37,649 nt of DNA from Myxococcales bacterium. GTDB lineage: Bacteria > Myxococcota_A > Polyangia > Polyangiales > Houyiibacteriaceae. The notes under the pieces are model-generated. The model saw only the letters and a program-made list of their open reading frames with translations. It was not told the origin of the DNA and did not search any database. Shown here piece after piece: positions 1-8,411 of the stretch; position 1 is the first letter of the stretch, and each line of letters opens with the position of its first letter. The stretch spans positions 1 through 37,649 of the forward strand of contig JAHBWH010000070.1 of assembly GCA_019637115.1 (NCBI GenBank), written 5' to 3'. Both the position numbers and the translations under genes were made by a program.

Positions 1-177
1 GAAGCGCCGCCATACGCCCCCGCACCCGCGAAATGGTGGCCAGCGCCCCGAGCTCGCTCCCGGGCCTCCTCGAGTCGGCCCCGTAGCGACGTCGCGGCGA
101 TCCCATCCACGAGTCGGAGGCACCAGCGCCCCGCCGCGCTCGTGGCTTTTGCGCGAGGCCGGCGATATACCCCCTCC

Positions 178-1068
178 GTGAGCGACGAGACCGCGGCGCC
201 GGCCCCTCCGGGCTCGGCGGGGCCTCCCCCCTCGAAGCGGCCGAAGAAGGCGCCCGAGGCGGGCGAGGAGGCCCCGTTCTCGCTCGTCGAGCTCGCCGAC
301 CGCGGGGCGAAGGCGGCCCTCGGCCCCTTCGCCGAGCTCGGGATGCTCGCGCGCACGCTCTACGAGACGATCTTCTGGCTCCTTCGGCCACCCTACCGCT
401 TCCGCCTCCTCGTGGAGCAGCTGGAGTTCATCGGCGTCGGCTCGATCTTCCTCGTCACCCTCACGGGCTTCTTCGTCGGCGCCGTCCTCGGGCTGCAGCT
501 CGTCGACGGCTTCCGGCAGTTCGGGGCCGAGAACCAGACGGGCGCGGTCGTCGGGATCGCGATGGCGCGCGAGATGGGCCCGGTCTTCACGGCGCTGATG
601 GTCAGCTCCCGCGCGGGCTCCGCGATGACCACCGAGCTCGGCTCGATGCGCGTGAGCGATCAGATCAACGCGCTCGTCGTGCTCGCGGTCAACCCCGTCC
701 AGTACCTCATCGTCCCGCGCGTGCTCGCCGGAGTGATCGCGGTGCCGATCCTGACGGTGCTCTTCAACGTCGTCGGCATGACGGGCGCGTACCTGCTCTG
801 CGTCGAGGTGCTCGGCATCGATCCCGGGATCTTCCTCGGGCGAATGCAGTGGCTCGTGGACTGGCCCGACGTCCGCCAGGGCCTGATCAAGGCCGCCATC
901 TTCGGGGGGACGGTCTCGCTCATCGCGTGCCGCCAGGGCTTCCACGCGACCGGCGGTGCGGCGGGGGTGGGGCGCGCGACGAACCGATCGGTCGTGCACA
1001 ACGCCATCGCGATCCTCGTGCTCGACTACCTCATCACCGCGATCATCCTCGGGCAGGGGCTCTTCTGA
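178..1068 (+). CDS. mlaE: MlaE-type lipid ABC transporter permease
   Basis: Inner-membrane permease of an MCE/Mla-type ABC transporter, a family that moves phospholipid between inner and outer membranes. The first roughly 45 residues are Pro/Ala/Lys-rich and soluble. They are followed by about five hydrophobic segments and the family's conserved central stretch (AREMGPVFTALMVSSRAGSAMTTELG, split here as AREMGPV and GSAMTTELGSM). The MlaF-like ATPase gene overlaps the stop (TGATG), as expected for translational coupling. I take GTG at 178 (Ser-Asp-Glu start) as the start; an in-frame GTG at 142 adds 12 residues, and neither has a good Shine-Dalgarno. The substrate-binding MlaD partner is not next to it in the window. 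Family assignment is firm; the lipid substrate is inferred from the family. Confidence 0.88.
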   Translation: MSDETAAPAPPGSAGPPPSKRPKKAPEAGEEAPFSLVELADRGAKAALGPFAELGMLARTLYETIFWLLRPPYRFRLLVEQLEFIGVGSIFLVTLTGFFVGAVLGLQLVDGFRQFGAENQTGAVVGIAMAREMGPVFTALMVSSRAGSAMTTELGSMRVSDQINALVVLAVNPVQYLIVPRVLAGVIAVPILTVLFNVVGMTGAYLLCVEVLGIDPGIFLGRMQWLVDWPDVRQGLIKAAIFGGTVSLIACRQGFHATGGAAGVGRATNRSVVHNAIAILVLDYLITAIILGQGLF

Positions 1069-1907
1069 TGCGCCTCTTCTCCGGTCGCGGCCCGAGCGAG
1101 GCCGAGCGCGCTGCCGCGGACGCAGCCAAGGACGATCCGGTGCACATCCGGGTGCGCGATCTCCACAAGACCTACGGCGATCACCACGTCCTCAAGGGGA
1201 TCTCGTTCGACATCCTCCGCCGCCGCACGAACGTCGTCATCGGGCCCTCGGGATCGGGCAAGTCGGTGCTGATGCGGCAGATCATCCGCCTCGAGAAGCC
1301 CGACTCCGGGCAAGTCCTCGTCGACGGCGTCGACTACGCTCAGCTCCGCGGCATGGCGCTCGAAGAGCGCCGTCGAGGCATGGGCATGGTCTTCCAGATG
1401 TCCGCGCTCTTCGACTCGATGACCGTCTTCGACAACGTCGCGTTCCCGCTGCGCGAGCACACGAAGCTCTCGCGCAAGGAGATCCGCGAGCGCGTGATGG
1501 AGCGCCTCGAAGGTCTCGGCATCGCGGCGGCCCACGCGAAGTGGCCGGCCGAGCTCTCGGGCGGCATGCAGCGCCGCGTCGCCGTGGCGCGCGCGGTCGT
1601 GCTCGAGACCGAGGTGCTCATCTACGACGAGCCGACGACCGGGCTCGACCCGCTCACCGTGCGCACCGTCGACGAGCTCATCGCGGAGACCGAAGAGAAG
1701 TTCGGCGTGACGTCGATCGTGATCAGCCACGACATGGCGAGCGTCTTCCGCATCGCCGACCGGCTCACCTTCCTCAACTTCGGCGAGGTCGTCGTGAGCG
1801 ACGCGCCCGCGCGGGTGCTCGATCAGCTCGACGACTCGCTGCGCGAGTTCGTCGACGCGAGCGGGGTCAGCCGAGAGTTCATCGAGTCGCACGCGCGCGC
1901 GCGTTGA
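1068..1907 (+). CDS. mlaF: MlaF-type ABC transporter ATPase
   Basis: Cytoplasmic ATPase of the same lipid transporter, 279 aa, close to the family size of about 270. After a short 25-residue N-terminal extension it shows Walker A GPSGSGKS, a Q-loop in MVFQMSALFDSMTVFDNV, signature LSGGMQRR, Walker B VLIYDEPTTGLDP and a switch histidine in ISHDM. The Gln-Met-Ser-Ala-Leu-Phe-Asp-Ser string is typical of the MlaF branch. The ATG at 1068 overlaps the permease stop by one base; longer in-frame reading upstream lies inside the permease gene and is rejected. The next gene is convergent, so the pair is probably the end of its operon. Confidence 0.92.
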   Translation: MRLFSGRGPSEAERAAADAAKDDPVHIRVRDLHKTYGDHHVLKGISFDILRRRTNVVIGPSGSGKSVLMRQIIRLEKPDSGQVLVDGVDYAQLRGMALEERRRGMGMVFQMSALFDSMTVFDNVAFPLREHTKLSRKEIRERVMERLEGLGIAAAHAKWPAELSGGMQRRVAVARAVVLETEVLIYDEPTTGLDPLTVRTVDELIAETEEKFGVTSIVISHDMASVFRIADRLTFLNFGEVVVSDAPARVLDQLDDSLREFVDASGVSREFIESHARAR

Positions 1908-1934
1908 GGCTGCTCCGGGTTCGCACGGCCTGAC

Positions 1935-1969
1935 GGGCTCTCGCTCGCATCGGGGACGGTGCCGAGCCC
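1935..1969. terminator. weak hairpin between convergent mlaF and bfd
   Basis: GGGCTC at 1935-1940 can pair with GAGCCC at 1964-1969 across a 23-nt loop, in the 114-bp gap between the convergent mlaF and bfd genes. There is no T-tract on either strand. The placement fits a bidirectional terminator but the stem is short. Confidence 0.25.
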
Positions 1970-2021
1970 CTGCCGCTCGCACCAGGCCTGCCGACGGACG
2001 CTGTCGCGCTTCCGATTTGGC

Positions 2022-2225
2022 TCAGGCCGCCACGTCGTTGGAGGGCGGCGGCGCGGACACCGCGCTGGCCTCGCGCTCGACGAGCTTCTGGACCATCGGC
2101 TTGCATCCACCGCAGCCGGTGCCCGCGCCGCAGCGCGCGCCCACGGAATCGGCGTCGAGGGCGCCCTCGCGGACGCAGTCGCGGATGACTCGGCAGTGCA
2201 CGCGCTTGCAGTGGCAGACGAGCAT
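2022..2225 (-). CDS. bfd: bacterioferritin-associated ferredoxin (Bfd-like [2Fe-2S] protein)
   Basis: 67-aa protein with cysteines at 4, 6, 38 and 41 (VCHC near the start, CGGC later), the same positions that bind the [2Fe-2S] cluster in E. coli Bfd. The family passes electrons to bacterioferritin to reduce and release stored iron. Extra cysteines at 11, 17 and 32 are not part of the core motif. The last about 15 residues are a Ser/Pro/Ala tail. A bacterioferritin gene lies 5.5 kb away on the other strand, so the pair is unlinked but probably functionally connected. An AT-rich palindrome lies 25 bp upstream of the ATG (see regulatory entry). Confidence 0.88.
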   Translation of the reverse strand: MLVCHCKRVHCRVIRDCVREGALDADSVGARCGAGTGCGGCKPMVQKLVEREASAVSAPPPSNDVAA

Positions 2226-2249
2226 GAACGAAGGATGATACCGGCTAGT

Positions 2250-2264
2250 TGAAAGTCAATTTCA
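2250..2264 (-). promoter_or_regulatory. candidate Fur-type operator upstream of bfd
   Basis: TGAAAGTCAATTTCA is a near-perfect 7-1-7 inverted repeat in an AT-rich patch within GC-rich DNA, 25 bp upstream of the bfd start. It matches the classical Fur half-site pattern (TGATAAT-N-ATTATCA) at 10 of 14 arm positions. A second inverted repeat, TTTCG-tg-CGAAA, follows at 2266-2277. Fur control of bfd is well known in other proteobacteria; here it is inferred. The dam gene starts divergently at 2432, so the site could also affect it. Confidence 0.45.
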
Positions 2265-2431
2265 TTTTCGTGCGAAACGACACGCACCGGATCGAGCGCG
2301 ACACCTCCCAGGCGGTTGGCGCCAGTGGCGGGAGCCCGATGCGCAACCGGATTGGGCACCGCTCGAGGGAAATTTCGTCGTAATTCCGTGCCCGGACGTC
2401 GATCTGCGCCGAAAACTTCGGAGGTGCGCGG

Positions 2432-3415
2432 ATGTGGGATATCAACGCACCCATGGCCAACCCTGCCGCCGTCCTCGCCAAGGTCGCCCTCGTGCCCGCC
2501 CCGACGTCCTCCCCTTCGGTGCGACGAGCCGAGACGACCCGGCGGACGGGACTCGGAGCTCGCCCGCTCCACGTTCCGTCCTCCACCCCGGCGCGTCGCC
2601 CCGCGCCGTTCGTGAAGTGGGTCGGCGGCAAGGGTCGCCTCCTCTCCCAGCTCGCCCCCCTGATGCCTCCCGGGGTCGAGCGCATGCGCCACGTCGAGCC
2701 CTTCGTCGGCGGCGGCGCGCTCTTCTTCGCCCGCGCCCCGAAGCGCGCGCTCCTCGCCGACGTGAACCCGGATCTCGTCGGAACGTACGAGGCCATCCGC
2801 GACGAGGTCGAGACGGTCCTCCGTGCGCTCGCGCGTCTGGCCGCCCTGCCGCACGAGAGCGAGCAGTTCTACGAGCTCCGCGAGCGCTACAACGCGGGGG
2901 GGCAGTCCAAAGCCGAGCGCGCCGCGCTCTTCATCTATCTCAACAAGACCTGCTTCAACGGGCTCCACCGCGTCAACCGGGCCGGCCACTTCAACGTGCC
3001 CTTCGGTCGCTACAAGAACCCGCGCATCCTCGACGCGGACGGCTTGCGCGTCGCCAGTCACGCGCTGAAGGGTGCGAAGATCGTGCGCGACTCCTTCGAG
3101 GGGCTGCTCCGCAACGCGCGCCCGGGCGACTTCGTCTACTTCGACCCGCCCTACGAGCCCGTCTCGCGGACCGCGAGCTTCACGGGCTACGCGCAGGACG
3201 GCTTCTCGCAGGCGGATCAGGAGCGCCTCCGCGACGTCTTCGCCGCGCTCGATCGCCGTGGATGCAAGCTGATGCTCTCCAACAGCGACGTCCCGTTCAT
3301 CCGCGAGCTCTACGGTCGCTGGAACATCGACGTCATCCACGCGGCGCGCGCGATCAACTGCGACCCGAGCGGCCGCGGCAAGGTCGCCGAGGTCGTCGTC
3401 CGCAACTACTGCTGA
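2432..3415 (+). CDS. dam: Dam-type DNA adenine N6-methyltransferase
   Basis: D12-class adenine methylase, 327 aa; the family methylates the adenine of GATC using S-adenosylmethionine. Visible motifs are FVKWVGGKGRLL near residue 60, the AdoMet-binding EPFVGGGALFF near residue 90, the NKTCFNGLHRVN region and catalytic DPPY at 238-241. GGAGG seven bases before ATG 2432 supports this start. That leaves a roughly 58-residue Ser/Pro/Arg/Ala-rich extension not found in E. coli Dam (278 aa). An ATG at 2453 is possible but has no such ribosome site. No restriction endonuclease gene adjoins it, so it looks like a solitary methylase. GATC specificity is inferred from the family. Confidence 0.88.
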   Translation: MWDINAPMANPAAVLAKVALVPAPTSSPSVRRAETTRRTGLGARPLHVPSSTPARRPAPFVKWVGGKGRLLSQLAPLMPPGVERMRHVEPFVGGGALFFARAPKRALLADVNPDLVGTYEAIRDEVETVLRALARLAALPHESEQFYELRERYNAGGQSKAERAALFIYLNKTCFNGLHRVNRAGHFNVPFGRYKNPRILDADGLRVASHALKGAKIVRDSFEGLLRNARPGDFVYFDPPYEPVSRTASFTGYAQDGFSQADQERLRDVFAALDRRGCKLMLSNSDVPFIRELYGRWNIDVIHAARAINCDPSGRGKVAEVVVRNYC

Positions 3416-3425
3416 ATCCCGAAGC

Positions 3426-4433
3426 TCAAGGGATCGTGATCGTGTGCAAGACCGTCACGAGCTGCGTGCTGCCCCCCACGACCATCGGATCCTCGGGCAG
3501 CGTCTGATCGCTGTCGAAGGCGTCGCCCGTCGCGTTCGTGATCCGCACGAAGAGCCCGAGCTGATCACCGCTCGTGACGCCGAGGGTGGTCAGCAAGATG
3601 CTGGTCTCGCAGGCGCCCACGCCGCAGACCATCGGTGCTTCGGTGCCGACGATCCAGGGGAAGTCCGCGGCGTTCATCGCGATGTGCCGCCAGCCGACCC
3701 GCTCGTCGAACGCGGCGCCGTTGGTCACGGGCGTGCCCGCCGTCCCCATCGCGCGCGTGCCGAAGCCGAAGTGCAGGCGGAAACCCGCCGGAGGGGCGAA
3801 GGCCGCATTGAGCGCCCGGTCGAGTGAGCCCGTGACGTCCGACATCGCGGAGAAGGTGGTCCCGCTCGTCGTATCCGGCAGGTCGACGTCGAGGTAGGCC
3901 ACGATCCCGTTCATCGAATCCATGCTGCCCGCAGGGGGCGGCTCCACGCGGCCCTCGATCGCGATCCATAGCCGCCCGTCTCGGACCACCGTGCGCAGCC
4001 CGTCGAGCTCGTTCTCGCCGGGCCCCCACCGTGTGATTCGGGTGTTCACTACGTGGGCAGCGCCCATCCACTCGGCGTCGCTGACCACGCCGTCGAGGGT
4101 GATCATCGGCGGCATCGTGCCAGCGTCGGTGCCGGCGTCGGTGCCTGCGTCGGTGCCGGCGTCGGTGCCTGCGTCCGCGCCGGCGTCCGCGCCCGCGTCG
4201 TCCCCCGCGTCCGGCTCGACGTCCGCGTCCGAGCCCGCGTCGAGCTCGGTGGAGGCGTCGTCTCCGCCCCCGTCGCGCTCCCCCGCGTCCCGGAAATCCC
4301 CTGCGTCGCCCGGCCCCGCGTCGGCGCCGCCGGCGTCGCGCCCCGCGTCGGCGTTGCCGCCGGCTGCCGCGCAACCCTGGACCCCGAGCCCCAACAGCGC
4401 CATGAGCGCAACCCGTTCCACCCAGCGCTTCAT
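3426..4433 (-). CDS. DAG-repeat-linker lipoprotein with possible CBM9/DOMON-like domain
   Basis: 335-aa predicted lipoprotein. The start MKRWVERVALMALLGLGVQGC gives a clear signal peptide with a lipobox Cys at about residue 21, so ATG 4433 is preferred over a longer upstream reading. Residues about 22-105 are an Asp/Ala/Gly/Thr linker with TDAG and ADAG repeats, a style common on myxobacterial surface lipoproteins. The C-terminal about 220 residues begin LDGVVSDAEWMGAA and later read DGRLWIAIEGRVE, resembling carbohydrate-binding family 9 or DOMON-like beta-sandwich domains. That resemblance is by eye and uncertain. It ends 10 bp from the convergent dam gene. Function unknown. Confidence 0.75.
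   Translation of the reverse strand: MKRWVERVALMALLGLGVQGCAAAGGNADAGRDAGGADAGPGDAGDFRDAGERDGGGDDASTELDAGSDADVEPDAGDDAGADAGADAGTDAGTDAGTDAGTDAGTMPPMITLDGVVSDAEWMGAAHVVNTRITRWGPGENELDGLRTVVRDGRLWIAIEGRVEPPPAGSMDSMNGIVAYLDVDLPDTTSGTTFSAMSDVTGSLDRALNAAFAPPAGFRLHFGFGTRAMGTAGTPVTNGAAFDERVGWRHIAMNAADFPWIVGTEAPMVCGVGACETSILLTTLGVTSGDQLGLFVRITNATGDAFDSDQTLPEDPMVVGGSTQLVTVLHTITIP
4123..4194 (-). repeat. 12-bp tandem repeat coding the TDAG/ADAG linker
   Basis: Six consecutive 12-bp units, four of type GCGTCGGTGCC(G/T) and two of type GCGTCCGCGCC(G/C), read on the plus strand. On the minus strand each codes four residues of the lipoprotein linker. Divergent Ala/Asp/Gly codons continue to about 4350. Copy number changes would alter linker length without a frameshift. 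Confidence 0.8.
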
Positions 4434-4599
4434 CGTTCGACCCCAGCCGCTTTTCGCGGCACCTTTCGTCCCCGCGCGTCGATGAGCTCCGGCCACCCCT
4501 GACCTCGGCTCCGCGGCGACACTACCCACAGAGTCACGAAGTCTAGCGCCTTCGAGCGCGGACGGCACCCCGAACCCCCCCCTGACGAGCAGAGAGCCG

Positions 4600-5922
<1,323 letters not shown>

Positions 5923-5924
5923 GC

Positions 5925-6707
5925 GTGATACCCGACGCGCCGCGAGCGGAGATCAGCCGAGGGCGCGTCGTCGTGACGGGCGCGAGCCGCGGCATCGGCG
6001 CGGCGATCGTGCGCGCGCTGCGAGAGCGCGGCGCGCAGGTGCTCGCGGTGGGCCGCGACGCCGACGCGCTCGATCGGCTCGCGCACGAGACCGGCGCGTG
6101 GATCGCGGCGGTGGACCTGCGCGCGCCCGGGGCGCCGGCCCGCGTGGTCGAGGTCGCGCGCGACGCGCTCGGCGGCGTCGACGGGCTGGTGCAATCGGCG
6201 GGCGTCATCCGCTATCAGGGCGTCGGCGCGATCGACGCGGCGGCGGTCGACGAGCAGGTCGGCGTGAACCTCGTCGCGCCGCTGATGCTCGCGCAGGCGC
6301 TCGCGCCCGAGCTGCGCGCGACGCGCGGCGCGATCGTGAACGTGGCCAGCACGCTCGCGACGCGGCCGGCCCCGCTCACGGCGGTCTACTCGGCGACCAA
6401 GGCCGCGATGCTCGCGTGGACCCGCGTCTTCGCGGTGGAGCTCGCCCCGGACGTGCGCGTGAACGCCATCGCGCCCGGCGTGGTCGACACGGCGATGGTC
6501 CGTCAGCCCCGCCTCGCGCCCGGCGAGCCGCTCCCGGACGCGCCCGAGCGCCTCGTCGAGGCGCAGCTCGAGGCGCTGCGCGCGCTCCATCCGCTGGGCA
6601 GGCTCGGCGCGCCGGAGGACGTCGCCGCGGCGGTGGTCTTCCTCCTCGACGCGTCGTGGGTCACGGGCGCGGTGCTGAACGTCGACGGCGGCCTGACGGC
6701 CTGCTGA
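5925..6707 (+). CDS. short-chain dehydrogenase/reductase (SDR)
   Basis: Classical SDR, 260 aa, NAD(P)-dependent oxidoreductase. The Rossmann glycine motif TGASRGIG is near residues 18-25, NVAS carries the catalytic Ser region, and YSATK is the Tyr/Lys pair. The C-terminal DASWVTGAVLNVDGG is the usual SDR ending. The usual NNAG motif appears as QSAG, a common variant. An Arg in the GRD segment after strand 2 favours NADP(H) but this is weak evidence. It starts at GTG 5925, two bases after the aminotransferase stop. Its substrate is unknown; the context suggests an amine or keto-acid-derived compound. Confidence 0.87.
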   Translation: MIPDAPRAEISRGRVVVTGASRGIGAAIVRALRERGAQVLAVGRDADALDRLAHETGAWIAAVDLRAPGAPARVVEVARDALGGVDGLVQSAGVIRYQGVGAIDAAAVDEQVGVNLVAPLMLAQALAPELRATRGAIVNVASTLATRPAPLTAVYSATKAAMLAWTRVFAVELAPDVRVNAIAPGVVDTAMVRQPRLAPGEPLPDAPERLVEAQLEALRALHPLGRLGAPEDVAAAVVFLLDASWVTGAVLNVDGGLTAC

Positions 6708-6715
6708 CGCCAGAC

Positions 6716-6806
6716 GCTCTGCGTGACGGCTCTGCGTGACGGCTCTGCGTGACGGCTCTGCGTGACGGCTCTGCGTGACGGCTCTGCGTGACGGCGCCGC
6801 GTGACG
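6716..6806 (+). repeat. 13-bp tandem repeat array (six exact copies plus one variant)
   Basis: GCTCTGCGTGACG is repeated exactly six times in direct tandem from 6716 to 6793. A seventh, divergent unit (GCGCCGCGTGACG) ends at 6806, and a related GGCGCCGCGTGA recurs at 6811. The 13-bp period is incompatible with an in-frame coding repeat. The array fills the gap between the SDR stop (6707) and the folB-cupin start (6859), so it is in that gene's 5' region. Confidence 0.95.
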
Positions 6807-6858
6807 TGGCGGCGCCGCGTGATCGCTCCACGCGACTCCTCTCCACCTGGGGCCTCGC

Positions 6859-7656
6859 ATGACGCACCTTCCCTTCCGTCGCCGCCCGCCTCAGAGTCCG
6901 GCCATGCGCCGTCGCGACGTCGTTCGGATCGAGAAGCTCGCGGTCGACTGCGTCGTCGGCCTCTACCCCCACGAGCGCCACGCCTCGCAGCCGCTGCGGG
7001 TCGACCTCGCGCTCTACCTCGACACCGAGGAGGCCGCGCGCCGCGAGAGCGTCGCGCACACCGCCGACTACGCGGCGACGGCCTCGCAGGTCGTCTTCCT
7101 CTTGCGGAGCGGGCGCTTTCGGCTGCTCGAGACGGCCGCGCACGCCATCGCGAAGCTCGTCCTCGCTCCCCCGCCCCCCGGGGAGACGAGCGCGCGCGTG
7201 GAGGAGGTCACGGTGCGTCTGACCAAGCCCGGCGCGCTCAAGGGCTTCGCGACCCCCTCGCTCGAGATCCACCGAGACGCGGCGTGGTGCGAGCTCGGCG
7301 TCGAGGAGAAGCCCTGGGGGACGGTCGACGTCGTGCACGAGACGCGCGACGCGGGCATCTACCGGCTCAACGTCGCGCCTGGCCAGGGCATCCCGCTGCA
7401 CGTGCACCGCGTGATGCGCGAGAGTGAGATGGTCCTGACGAAGGGGCTGCTCTGTCAGAACGAGGCGGTGCCGCCGGGCACCGTCCACCGCTGGCCGCGG
7501 GGCGCGGCGCATCGCTACGACAACCCGACCGAACGTTGGCAGAGCATCCTCTGCGTCGACTTGCCGCGCTTCATCCCCGAGGACGAGGTCGAGGTCGAGG
7601 GCGAGCCGGCGGACGTCCCCCCCGAGCCCCCGTGGGGTCCGATCGTCGGCGGCTGA
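6859..7656 (+). CDS. folB: dihydroneopterin aldolase (FolB)-cupin fusion protein
   Basis: 265 aa with two domains. Residues about 20-128 match FolB, which converts 7,8-dihydroneopterin to hydroxymethyl-dihydropterin plus glycolaldehyde in folate synthesis: VVGLYPHERHASQPLRVDLAL, HTADYAAT and VTVRLTKPGAL keep the catalytic-type Glu39, Tyr71 and Lys123. Residues about 150-240 form a cupin with KPWGTVDVV, GQGIPLHVHRVMRE (metal ligands H181, H183 and E188) and PPGTVHRWPRGAAHRYDN. This resembles the C-terminal cupin of type II phosphomannose isomerases. FolB is usually about 120 aa and stands alone. An internal ATG at 6904 is an alternative start. The cupin's role is unknown. Confidence 0.82.
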   Translation: MTHLPFRRRPPQSPAMRRRDVVRIEKLAVDCVVGLYPHERHASQPLRVDLALYLDTEEAARRESVAHTADYAATASQVVFLLRSGRFRLLETAAHAIAKLVLAPPPPGETSARVEEVTVRLTKPGALKGFATPSLEIHRDAAWCELGVEEKPWGTVDVVHETRDAGIYRLNVAPGQGIPLHVHRVMRESEMVLTKGLLCQNEAVPPGTVHRWPRGAAHRYDNPTERWQSILCVDLPRFIPEDEVEVEGEPADVPPEPPWGPIVGG

Positions 7657-7675
7657 GTCGTCACTCGATGCGATA

Positions 7676-7692
7676 TCGAAAATCGCTTTCGA
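7676..7692 (+). promoter_or_regulatory. palindromic candidate operator upstream of bacterioferritin
   Basis: TCGAAA-ATCGC-TTTCGA is a perfect 6-bp inverted repeat with a 5-bp spacer, in an AT-rich patch 53 bp before the bfr ATG. Its core GAAAATCGCTTTC agrees at 10 of 13 positions with GAAAGTCAATTTC upstream of bfd. An iron-responsive regulator is a reasonable guess. Confidence 0.42.
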
Positions 7693-7745
7693 ACTTCGAG
7701 ATCTTTCGGCTTTGCGGTGCTCCAACGCGGCGCTAGGTTCCCCTC

Positions 7746-8216
7746 ATGAAGGGTGATCCCGCCGTCCTCGACGTCCTCAACGATCTGCTCACGCACGAGC
7801 TGACCGCCATCAACCAGTACTTCATCCACCACAAGATGTTGAAGGACTGGGGCTACGAGCGGCTCTCCGCGAAGAAGCGCGCCGAGTCGATCGAGGAGAT
7901 GACGCACGCGGATGAGGTCATCGACCGCATCCTCTTCCTCGACGGCGTCCCGAACATGCAGCGGCTCAACCCGGTGCAGGTGGGAGAGGACCCGATCGAG
8001 CAGCACGAGCTCGATCTCGCGCTCGAGCTCGAGGCGCTCACGCGCCTCAAGGCGGGGATCGCGCTCTGCTGGGACAAGGCGGACCACAAGACGCGCGAGC
8101 TGCTCGAGAAGATCCTCGCCGACGAGGAGGAGGCCGTCGATTGGCTCGAGACGCAGCTCCACCTGGTCAAGGAGCTGGGCAAGGAGAACTACCTCGCCCA
8201 GCAGCTCCGCGACTGA
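7746..8216 (+). CDS. bfr: bacterioferritin
   Basis: 156-aa iron-storage protein of the 24-subunit haem-containing bacterioferritin family. It aligns without gaps to E. coli and mycobacterial Bfr. Haem ligand Met52 (EEMTHAD) and ferroxidase ligands Glu18, Glu51, His54, Glu94 and Glu127 are all present. The sixth, His130, is Ala (DEEEAVDWLETQ, where relatives have DEEEHIDW or DEEGHIDW). It may therefore oxidise Fe(II) differently or depend on a partner subunit; this is inference. There is no strong ribosome site before ATG 7746, but the MKGDP start is family-typical. The partner ferredoxin gene bfd is at 2.0 kb. Confidence 0.93.
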   Translation: MKGDPAVLDVLNDLLTHELTAINQYFIHHKMLKDWGYERLSAKKRAESIEEMTHADEVIDRILFLDGVPNMQRLNPVQVGEDPIEQHELDLALELEALTRLKAGIALCWDKADHKTRELLEKILADEEEAVDWLETQLHLVKELGKENYLAQQLRD

Positions 8217-8312
8217 GCGGCGCACGCGACCGACGAGAGCTGAAAAAGCTGGGCCGATTTCGCAAGCCGCCCAACCGGACGGCGCGCAGCGAGCGTAGGC
8301 TCGTGGCAGGGG

Positions 8313-8366
8313 CCCACGGCGCATGAGGCCCCGTGGGGGAGGGGCTGGCGACCTGCCGACAGCCCC
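8313..8366 (+). other. paired GC-rich hairpins between bfr and a lipoprotein gene
   Basis: CCCACGG (8313-8319) pairs with CCGTGGG (8331-8337), and GGGGCTG (8341-8347) pairs with CAGCCCC (8360-8366). An alternative stem, GGGGCC/GGCCCC at 8309-8332, competes with the first. No T-tract follows. This could be a bfr transcript terminator or a structured leader for the next gene. Confidence 0.35.
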
Positions 8367-8411
8367 TCATCGGAAGCTGACGTGAGCGGGCGCGTCGACT
8401 ACAACCCCCTC

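Noticed and set aside
1-13. Possible start of a divergent minus-strand gene (CAT at 11-13)
   Set aside because: Only four codons fit in the window, so nothing can be supported.
2245-2796. Long minus-strand frames antisense to dam and many other genes
   Set aside because: High GC produces long antisense open frames; these have Arg/Ala/Pro-rich compositions and no domain features, unlike the plus-strand genes they shadow.
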